From assembly GCA_015489285.1 (NCBI GenBank), contig WGAA01000353.1:1-5189 (forward strand): a stretch of 5,189 nt of DNA. The letters run 5' to 3'. The notes under the pieces were generated by a model, which searched no databases, was not told where the DNA came from, and worked only from the letters and a program-made list of their open reading frames with translations. The stretch comes from Anaerolineae bacterium (GTDB lineage: Bacteria > Chloroflexota > Anaerolineae > JAADDB01). Positions 1-5,189 of the stretch are shown piece by piece. Every line of letters begins with the position of its first letter. Position 1 is the first letter of the stretch. A program made the position numbers and the translations under genes.

Positions 1-163
1 GGTCGGGAGGCAGCAGCGGGCCCGCGTTCAGGAGGTAAGGGAGGTGCCCCCGCGGCGGGACAACGGCCCGAGCGGCGAGGATGGGCCCTGCGACCATCGT
101 GAGGATGAGGAGGACAAGTCCTGTATAGCCTATCCGTGTGAACCGTGTGCTCATCGCCTTCAT
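1..163 (-). CDS. Secreted protein of unknown function, N-terminal fragment with Sec signal peptide
   Basis: The minus-strand frame is open from an ATG at 163-161 to the left edge, giving 54 codons with no stop. The protein begins MKAMSTRFTRIGYTG: a basic n-region (K2, R7, R10), then a hydrophobic core at about residues 15-29 (LVLLILTMVAGPIL), then small residues giving likely signal peptidase I sites after A31 or A33 (A-R-A). No lipobox cysteine is present, so it is probably not a lipoprotein. The visible mature part (VVPPRGHLPYLLNAGPLLPP) is proline-rich and too short to assign a family. An alternative start is the ATG at 154-152, three codons in. It has AAGG just upstream, whereas the first ATG has only a weak GGGA about 15 bases before it. 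The gene is transcribed away from the glycosyltransferase-like operon and has its own predicted promoter. Function unknown; I am fairly sure it is a real gene because of the textbook signal peptide. Confidence 0.72.
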   Translation of the reverse strand, partial: MKAMSTRFTRIGYTGLVLLILTMVAGPILAARAVVPPRGHLPYLLNAGPLLPPD

Positions 164-209
164 TAGAGATTCAAAATCCCGCAGATGTCGGAGCTCTGGT
201 GCCCGAGGT

Positions 210-239
210 TTGACCGAATTATTACCCTCATGTTATATT
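210..239 (+). promoter_or_regulatory. Predicted sigma70-type extended -10 promoter for the membrane-protein operon
   Basis: A -35 box TTGACC (210-215, 5/6 to TTGACA) lies 18 bases before a -10 box TATATT (234-239, 5/6 to TATAAT). The TG at 231-232 followed by one base makes an extended -10 element. The stretch is AT-rich within GC-rich surroundings. The predicted transcription start is near 246. That leaves a leader of about 66 bases before the GTG at 312, but only about 3 bases before the alternative ATG at 249, which supports the GTG as the true start. This is a sequence match only. Confidence 0.6.
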
Positions 240-259
240 TACGGCCGCATGTATGCCAA
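232..259 (-). promoter_or_regulatory. Predicted sigma70-type promoter for the divergent secreted-protein gene
   Basis: Read on the minus strand, TTGGCA (259-254, 5/6 to TTGACA) is followed after 16 bases by TATAAC (237-232, 5/6 to TATAAT). The predicted start is near 225, giving a leader of about 62 bases before the ATG at 163. The -10 box overlaps the -10 box of the plus-strand promoter at 234-237, so polymerase could hardly occupy both at once. Confidence is lower than for the plus-strand promoter because AT-rich patches readily yield -10-like matches. Confidence 0.42.
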
Positions 260-264
260 ATTCC

Positions 265-285
265 CGCGCGCTTTTCCGGCGCGCG
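265..285 (+). other. GC-only hairpin in the predicted 5' leader
   Basis: CGCGCGC at 265-271 is perfectly complementary to GCGCGCG at 279-285, giving a 7-bp stem with a 7-base loop (TTTTCCG). It falls between the predicted transcription start near 246 and the Shine-Dalgarno at 300-305. No T-run follows it, so it is not a classical intrinsic terminator. It could stabilise the mRNA or affect translation. Chance formation from alternating GC in a high-GC genome is possible. Confidence 0.4.
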
Positions 286-299
286 TTCATCTCATCGGC

Positions 300-305
300 G
301 AGGAG
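300..305 (+). promoter_or_regulatory. Strong Shine-Dalgarno that decides the GTG start at 312
   Basis: GAGGAG at 300-305 lies six bases before the GTG at 312-314, near-ideal spacing. The other in-frame starts upstream, GTG 138 and ATG 249, have no comparable purine run. GTG 138 also lies inside the divergent gene and upstream of the predicted promoter. Confidence 0.75.
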
Positions 306-311
306 ACCGCT

Positions 312-2126
312 GTGAGACACTCGACCTTTTCCCCCCGACCGAAGGGGGGCATCCGCTGGACTCCGGTACCCGCGGAGGCCGTACGGGTCCCGCCCGTATG
401 GTGGACGGTCGAGCGGGGGTTGTACGTGCTCCTTTTCCTGGGGGCCCTGTTGCTGCGTTTCTCCCGGTTGGGCACTCGGCCCCTCGGGCCGGCGGAGGCG
501 CATCAGGCCTGGTTGGCATGGGTCAACACGCAGCCGGGGCTCCACCACGCGGTGGTTCACGTGTCCCCCCTGGCCTACACCCTCCAGTGGCTCACCTTCC
601 TCCTGACAGGGGGATCGGACGCGCTGGCGCGTGGCTGGTCGGCCCTGGCCGGTGCCTTACTGGTTCTCCTCCCCTACGGGCTGCGGGAGGTGATAGGGCG
701 ACGACGGGCCCTCTTCCTTTCCGGCCTGCTGGCCTTCTCCCCCCAACTGGTGTACTGGAGTCGGCACGGGAGTGGCACCGCGTTGGGGCTCTTCTTCACC
801 CTACTTTTGCTGGTGCTCCTGGTGCGGTGGTTGGCCCGTGGGGGCTACCTGGAAGCGCGCGAGGATCCCCCGCCGCCGGCCGTGCTTCCCCACCTGCGCC
901 GGGATCTGGTGTGGATTGGGGTGGCCCTCGCCTGCGCGCTGATGAGCACGGACGGGGTGTACGCCGCGCTGCTGGGGCTGGCCGTGGGGCTGTGGCCCTG
1001 GCGTCGGGCCATCGCGCGGGCCTGGCGACACGTGGGGGGACAGGGACATCACCGGGCGGCCCTCCTCTTCCTGCTCACCCTTTTTGGCGTGGGCACCGTC
1101 TTCCTCACCGACATCCCCGCGTTGGGCAATGTGGCCGACCTGGTGGGACAGTGGGTGGCTTCCCTCTGGCGCGGCCGAGGATATCCGTGGTACTGGGTGC
1201 CCTTCCGTCTCCTCGCGGATGAACCCCTGTTGACGGTGCTGGCCCTGTGGGGGGCGTGGAGGAGCGTGCGGCAAAAGGACGTGTGGGGACGGGTCTGGTG
1301 GGGTTGGGCCCTTGTCCTCCTCCTGCTGGGGTTGCGCGCGGGCCGCACATCCGTGGACGTGGCCTTCCTCCTCCTCCCAATGGCCTTCCTCGCCGCGGGC
1401 GCGCTGGAACACGTGGTCCACCTTTTGACCAAGCCCTCGCCCACGTGGCGGGAGGAGTGGGTGCTGGCGGCCGCGACGTTCGTCATCGAGGCCTTCTGGT
1501 TCATGATGTTCGCGGGATACGTGGAGACGCTGGAGTCCCGCTACCTGCCCGCGATGATCGTCGTCCCCCTTCTCCTCCTGGGATTGGCCTTGATGTACGG
1601 GTGGTGGCTCCGGTGGGAGGCGACGCTCCGGGTCGCGTCCATCTCCCTGCTCATTACGGGCCTGATATGGACGGGAATGGCCTTGTGGGTGCAGAACCTG
1701 CACCTGTCCCCCGATGCCGCGCTGGACGCCCTCCCCGGCATCGAACGCACGACGACCCACCCCAACCTCCGTCTCATGATGCGCACGCTGGAACGCATCT
1801 CCGCGGAGCGCATGACCGACCTCCACGAGATGCCGCTGGACGTGATATACCCCCCCGACGGGGATGTGCTGCGGTGGTACATGCGGGTGTTCAAGAACGC
1901 GCAGGAGATCTACGGGCCCAAAGGGGCCCGCGCGGATGTGGTCATTGCCCCCCGTCAGGTGGGGGAAATCCCCGGTTACACGGGCATGGATTGGATTATT
2001 ACGACAACGCAACTTCCCACCCAATTGGGTGGACGCATCTATCATTGGTGGCTTTACCGGGAGGCCCCCCTGAGCGAGGAGCGTCAGGAGGTGATCCTCT
2101 GGTATCGCGCCGGCACATCGAAGTGA
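312..2126 (+). CDS. Polytopic membrane glycosyltransferase-like protein (GT39/PMT-type GT-C fold, divergent paralogue of the Agl23-like neighbour)
   Basis: A 604-residue integral membrane protein with about 11-12 predicted hydrophobic spans, the first at about 36-52 and the last at about 440-460. A soluble C-terminal domain of about 140 residues follows. The family, as known, transfers sugars from polyprenyl-phosphate donors at the outer membrane face; that activity is inferred here, not shown. The first external loop has GPAEA (E62), where GT39-like proteins keep an acidic D/E motif. R107 and R151 match two conserved arginines of the downstream protein. YPWYW (291-295) followed by DE (303-304) matches the PWYYY/YE segment of the neighbour. 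The C-terminal domain (RWYMR at 521-525) resembles the WYLR region of the neighbour. It lacks HGP (VSP at 84-86 instead) and EKMPW (RTSVD at 345-349), so it is a degenerate or specialised paralogue. GTG start chosen from the Shine-Dalgarno at 300-305; starts at 138 or 249 would add 58 or 21 residues with no ribosome site. It is first in the operon, ending 13 bases before the next gene. Membrane class is sure; enzymatic activity is not. Confidence 0.85.
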   Translation: MRHSTFSPRPKGGIRWTPVPAEAVRVPPVWWTVERGLYVLLFLGALLLRFSRLGTRPLGPAEAHQAWLAWVNTQPGLHHAVVHVSPLAYTLQWLTFLLTGGSDALARGWSALAGALLVLLPYGLREVIGRRRALFLSGLLAFSPQLVYWSRHGSGTALGLFFTLLLLVLLVRWLARGGYLEAREDPPPPAVLPHLRRDLVWIGVALACALMSTDGVYAALLGLAVGLWPWRRAIARAWRHVGGQGHHRAALLFLLTLFGVGTVFLTDIPALGNVADLVGQWVASLWRGRGYPWYWVPFRLLADEPLLTVLALWGAWRSVRQKDVWGRVWWGWALVLLLLGLRAGRTSVDVAFLLLPMAFLAAGALEHVVHLLTKPSPTWREEWVLAAATFVIEAFWFMMFAGYVETLESRYLPAMIVVPLLLLGLALMYGWWLRWEATLRVASISLLITGLIWTGMALWVQNLHLSPDAALDALPGIERTTTHPNLRLMMRTLERISAERMTDLHEMPLDVIYPPDGDVLRWYMRVFKNAQEIYGPKGARADVVIAPRQVGEIPGYTGMDWIITTTQLPTQLGGRIYHWWLYREAPLSEERQEVILWYRAGTSK

Positions 2127-2136
2127 AGGGGAAGGA
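2126..2136 (+). promoter_or_regulatory. Ribosome binding site between the two operon genes
   Basis: The purine run AAGGGGAAGGA begins at the last base of the upstream TGA stop (2124-2126) and ends three bases before the ATG at 2140. The AAGGGG part (2126-2131) has the better spacing of eight bases. There is no room for a separate promoter or terminator, so co-transcription and probably translational coupling are expected. Confidence 0.7.
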
Positions 2137-2139
2137 ACG

Positions 2140-5100
2140 ATGCCGAAACAGGGAACTCGTGAAGAGCGTACGGGAGATGTGCTCGACCGCTGGCTCTCCT
2201 GGAACGCGGAACGCATAGCGTATGTGATCATCGGCGTGTTGGCCCTGCTCAGCCGTCTGTGGATGCTGGGCGCCCGGACGATGAGTCACGACGAGAGCCT
2301 TCACGTCGTCTATTCCTGGAACCTCTTCATGGGGAAAGGGTTTGAACACGCGCCCATGATGCACGGCCCCTTCCTGTTCCACCTGAACGCGCTGATCTAC
2401 TTCCTCTTCGGCGACACCGATGCCACTTCCCGCCTGGGGCCGGCCTTGTTCGGTGTGGCCCTCGTCCTTTTCCCCGTGCTGTTGCGCCCCTGGATTGGAC
2501 GCCTGGCCGCGTTGAGCGCGTCCGTGCTCATTCTTCTCTCCCCGGCCCTGCTCTACCATTCCCGCTACATCCGGCACGACATATACGCGGCCTTCGGCGC
2601 GGTCCTCCTCTTCTACCTCAGCTTCCGCTACCTTCACGACCGGCGGGACCGCTGGTTCTACGGCGTGAGCGCGGCCCTGGCCTTCCTCTTGATCACCAAA
2701 GAGGTGGCCTTCATGTACGGCGCCATCCTGGGGAGCTTCCTCCTCCTCATCTGGCTCGGGGACGCGGTCCAGAGGAAGTCGGCTTCGTGGGACCACCCGG
2801 CCCTGGATCTGGCCTTCCTCCTGGGCACGCTCGTCTTGCCCTTTGCCACCGCCTTCCCCGTCAAGTTCCTTCTCCACGCGGACCCCGCGGACTACTCCAG
2901 CGCGGGGATCATGCGCTCCGGCATCGTCTTTGCCCTCCTCCTGGGCATCTCCGTTGCCGTGGGCTACTGGTGGTTGCGGAATCGCTGGTTCACCGCGGCC
3001 GGCATCTTCTACGCCATCACCATCGTCTTCTTCACCACCTTTTTCACCAATTACAAGGGGCTGGGCACGGGCTTTGTCGGCTCCCTGGGGTACTGGCTGA
3101 ACCAGCAAGGGGTGAAGCGGGGCCAACAGCCCTGGTATTACTACCTCCTCCTCGTGCCCGAATACGAGTTCTTGCCCCTGTGGTTGACCATCGGCGGCGT
3201 CATCGCCTGGCTCCGAGGCCGCCCCAAACCGGAGGAGGAGGGGCCGGACCCGGAGTACGGGCGGGATGAGCGGTATTTGTTCATCACCTTCCTTGTGTGG
3301 TGGATAGCCCTGACGTGGCTGTTGTACACCTGGGCCGGGGAAAAGATGCCCTGGCTGGTCGTGCACTTCGCCCTTCCCATGGCCCTGTTGGGGGGATGGT
3401 TTGTGGGACGGCTTATGGCCTTGCTGGATTGGGCCCGCATTCGGGCGTACGATGGATTGTGGATCTTCCCTGCCTTCCCCCTGGCCCTCTACCTCCTGGT
3501 TCGGGTGTTGAAGACGCACCCCTTCGCGAGCAAACGTCTGGCGGACTTGCAGGCGACGGTGGGGTGGCTTGTGGCCCTGGCCCTCCTCCTCTTCCTCCTC
3601 TGGTGGTTGTACACCCGCTGGCAGCGGCTGGGGAGCAGCACTTTCACCCGGACGGTGTTCCTCTCCCTGACGGCCTTCCTCCTTGTGTGGACGGTGCGGG
3701 TGACCTGGTATTTCAACTACGTGAACTACGATTATCCCATCGAGCAGATGGTGTACGCTCACGGTTCCCCGGACGTGAAGCTCGTCATGGGGCAGATCGA
3801 GGACATTTCCCGGCGCATGTACGGCGACTTGAGCATCGTCGTCCCGTACGATGACGACGCCACGTGGCCTTTGGAGTGGTACTTGCGGAACTATCCGAAC
3901 AAGCGCTATTACGCGGCAACGCCCTCCAGGGAGACGTTCAAGGACGCGCCGGTGGCCATCGCGGGTTCGAAAAACGTGGACAAGGTGGAGAATTTGTTGA
4001 AGATCGCCTGGCGCGACAAGGGCGGGTACGAGAAGTACAGGTACCGGCTGATCTGGTGGCCCCTGGAATCCTACAAGGGCGGGCTGATGGTGAAGATACG
4101 GGAGCTGCTACACGATCCCGAAGCCCGAAAGCGGTTGTTGAACGCGGTCCTCTGGCGCAAGTACGAATACCCCACCTATGATTGGCCCTTCCGCCACGAT
4201 TTCTACTTCTTCGTGCGTCGGGATGTGGTGCAAAAGATGTGGGATTGGGGGGTCCCCCTGGGTACGGGTGCGGTGGAGAAGGCGGCAAGCGCCCCGGAGG
4301 CGACCGCGTACGAGAAGGCTTTCCGCGTGTTGACGGCCGCACGCCAGATCGGCGCGGGGCCGGGGAGCGGACCGCACCAGTTGAACTTCCCCCGCAACGT
4401 GGCCATCGCCCCGGACGGCAGCGTCTACGTGGCCGACTCGGGGAATCACCGCATCGTGAAGTTCGACGCCCAGGGGAACTATGTCCTGTCCTGGGGGAAG
4501 AAGGGGCAGGGCCCCGGTGAGTTCAACGAGCCCTGGGGTGTGGCCGTGGACGCAAACGGCTTTGTCTACGTGGCCGACACGTGGAACCACCGGGTCCAGA
4601 AGTTCGACGGGGAAGGGCATTTTGTGACCCAGTGGGGGTATGCGGCCATGACCGGGGGACAGCTCACGGAGCCGGGGGCCTTTTTCGGGCCGCGCGCCAT
4701 CGCCATCGGCAAGGACGGCAACGTGTACGTGACGGACACGGGGAATAAGCGCGTCCAGGTATTCACCCCCGAGGGGAAGTTCCTGGCCCAGCACGGGGGG
4801 GCCGGTGTCGGCCCCGGCCAATTCGACGAGCCGGTGGGCATCGCGGTGGGTCCCGACGGGTACTTCTACGTGGCCGACACGTGGAACCAGCGGGTGCAGG
4901 TGTTCAACCCCGATTTCGCCTACGCCCGCGAGTGGCCCGTGGACGGCTGGTACTCCCAGTCGGTGGTGAACAAACCCTACATTGCGGTGGACGCGCGGAA
5001 TCGGGTGTACGTGACCGATCCGGAGAATTACCGGGTGATCGTGTTCGATAGGGAGGGGAAGGTGTTGCTCGTCTTCGGCCAGTACGGCACGGACATGAGC

Positions 5101-5189
5101 TCTTTCGGCCTGCCTAACGGCATCGCGGTGGACAAGGACGGCAACATCTACGTCGCGGACGCGGATAACCACCGCATCCTCGTCTTCCC
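2140..5189 (+). CDS. TIGR03663-family (Agl23-like, flippase-associated) membrane protein fused to an NHL-repeat propeller; 3' end beyond window
   Basis: The frame is open for 1016 codons plus two bases to the right edge; the stop lies outside. Residues 1-25 are polar and probably cytoplasmic. About 13-14 hydrophobic spans run from about 26 to 520. TIGR03663 signatures are visible: D51-E52 and H75-G76-P77 in the first external loop, R98, R142 in SRYIRHD (141-147), and K187-E188. Further hallmarks are PWYYY (331-335) with EYE (341-343), and EKMPW (401-405). A soluble domain at about 530-720 holds WPLEWYLRNYP (576-586). Six NHL blades follow at about 736-1016. The family resembles dolichyl-phosphate-mannose protein mannosyltransferases at the N-terminus. 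It was linked to lipid-linked glycan handling through archaeal Agl23, but the biochemical role is unsettled. In GT-C topology the C-terminal domain and propeller would face outside (inference). In Chloroflexota and Archaea these genes often lie near TIGR03662 (Chlor_Arch_YYY) genes, so one may lie downstream. All signature residues are intact, unlike the upstream paralogue. Family assignment is firm; substrate unknown. Confidence 0.92.
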   Translation, partial: MPKQGTREERTGDVLDRWLSWNAERIAYVIIGVLALLSRLWMLGARTMSHDESLHVVYSWNLFMGKGFEHAPMMHGPFLFHLNALIYFLFGDTDATSRLGPALFGVALVLFPVLLRPWIGRLAALSASVLILLSPALLYHSRYIRHDIYAAFGAVLLFYLSFRYLHDRRDRWFYGVSAALAFLLITKEVAFMYGAILGSFLLLIWLGDAVQRKSASWDHPALDLAFLLGTLVLPFATAFPVKFLLHADPADYSSAGIMRSGIVFALLLGISVAVGYWWLRNRWFTAAGIFYAITIVFFTTFFTNYKGLGTGFVGSLGYWLNQQGVKRGQQPWYYYLLLVPEYEFLPLWLTIGGVIAWLRGRPKPEEEGPDPEYGRDERYLFITFLVWWIALTWLLYTWAGEKMPWLVVHFALPMALLGGWFVGRLMALLDWARIRAYDGLWIFPAFPLALYLLVRVLKTHPFASKRLADLQATVGWLVALALLLFLLWWLYTRWQRLGSSTFTRTVFLSLTAFLLVWTVRVTWYFNYVNYDYPIEQMVYAHGSPDVKLVMGQIEDISRRMYGDLSIVVPYDDDATWPLEWYLRNYPNKRYYAATPSRETFKDAPVAIAGSKNVDKVENLLKIAWRDKGGYEKYRYRLIWWPLESYKGGLMVKIRELLHDPEARKRLLNAVLWRKYEYPTYDWPFRHDFYFFVRRDVVQKMWDWGVPLGTGAVEKAASAPEATAYEKAFRVLTAARQIGAGPGSGPHQLNFPRNVAIAPDGSVYVADSGNHRIVKFDAQGNYVLSWGKKGQGPGEFNEPWGVAVDANGFVYVADTWNHRVQKFDGEGHFVTQWGYAAMTGGQLTEPGAFFGPRAIAIGKDGNVYVTDTGNKRVQVFTPEGKFLAQHGGAGVGPGQFDEPVGIAVGPDGYFYVADTWNQRVQVFNPDFAYAREWPVDGWYSQSVVNKPYIAVDARNRVYVTDPENYRVIVFDREGKVLLVFGQYGTDMSSFGLPNGIAVDKDGNIYVADADNHRILVF
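4345..5187 (+). repeat. Six NHL beta-propeller blades encoded in tandem
   Basis: Residues 736-1016 of the Agl23-like protein form six NHL repeats, each with the pattern P-x-(G/N)-(V/I)-A-(V/I)-x-x-(D/N)-G-x-(V/I/F)-Y-V-(A/T)-D-x-x-N-x-R-(V/I)-x-x-F. The conserved tyrosines are Y763, Y810, Y863, Y910, Y957 and Y1004, so the period is 47 residues except for 53 between blades 2 and 3. The turn motifs are DSGNHR, DTWNHR, DTGNKR, DTWNQR, DPENYR and DADNHR. Six blades is a usual NHL propeller size, so the domain is nearly complete at the window edge and the stop may be close. NHL propellers generally bind protein, RNA or glycan ligands. On an exported domain a protein or glycan ligand is likelier, but that is inference. 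Confidence 0.9.

Noticed and set aside
185..1222. Plus-strand frame of 345 codons overlapping the first membrane gene
   Set aside because: Its composition is dominated by G, A, P and R, typical of a frame-shifted GC-rich gene. The overlapping frame has clear membrane spans and family motifs.
2127..2139. Possible terminator or promoter between the two membrane genes
   Set aside because: The gap is only 13 bases and consists of the ribosome binding site. No hairpin or promoter boxes fit.
801..2231. Long minus-strand open frame (476 codons) antisense to the first membrane protein
   Set aside because: Its translation is a low-complexity mix of G, H, P, Q, E and R, as expected from the complement of Leu/Val/Ala codons with G/C third positions. 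It has no domain, and a strong gene occupies the other strand.
1999..3762. Longest minus-strand open frame (587 codons), antisense to the end of gene one and the start of gene two
   Set aside because: It is rich in E, Q, G and H with no hydrophobic core or recognisable motif, and it spans two real genes on the opposite strand. High GC keeps antisense stops rare.
4108..5172. Minus-strand open frame (354 codons) with a repeated R-V-G-H-V-D-like pattern
   Set aside because: The repetition is the mirror image of the NHL blades on the plus strand, not an independent repeat protein.
5160..5189. Possible truncation or pseudogene status of the NHL fusion because no stop is seen
   Set aside because: The frame is intact to the last base with a normal sixth blade. 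The missing stop is simply the window boundary.

Overview
The window reads as chromosomal DNA of a GC-rich bacterium, most likely a member of the Chloroflexota (Anaerolineae-like). That placement is an inference. It rests on the strongly G/C-ending codons and on a TIGR03663/Agl23-type membrane protein carrying a C-terminal NHL propeller, an arrangement I associate with Chloroflexota. There is no rRNA or marker gene to confirm it. I see no tRNA, CRISPR array, insertion sequence or phage gene.

Layout. (1) Bases 1-163, minus strand: the first 54 codons of a secreted protein with a clear Sec signal peptide, cut by the left edge. (2) Bases 164-311: a short intergenic region, locally AT-rich within GC-rich surroundings. 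It holds two face-to-face sigma70-like promoters whose -10 boxes overlap, then a 7-bp all-GC hairpin in the predicted leader, then a strong Shine-Dalgarno sequence. (3) Bases 312-2126, plus strand: a 604-residue polytopic membrane protein of the GT39/PMT-like (GT-C) type. (4) Bases 2140-5189, plus strand, after a 13-base gap: a larger polytopic protein carrying the TIGR03663 (Agl23-like) signatures (DE, HGP, YYY, EKMPW), followed by a soluble domain and six NHL beta-propeller blades. Its frame is open to the right edge with 1016 codons visible, so it is truncated by the window and not by mutation.

How the genes fit together. Genes 3 and 4 almost certainly form one operon read from the promoter at 210-239. 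They are paralogues: they align over the first periplasmic loop, the YYY-region loop, the EKMPW-region helix and the C-terminal soluble domain. The upstream copy has lost most of the signature residues kept in the downstream copy. The likely role is transfer or handling of polyprenyl-phosphate-linked sugars at the outer face of the membrane (envelope glycan or protein glycosylation), with the NHL propeller as an outside-facing binding platform. No substrate can be read from sequence. The divergent secreted protein could share regulation through the overlapping promoters, but no functional link is shown.
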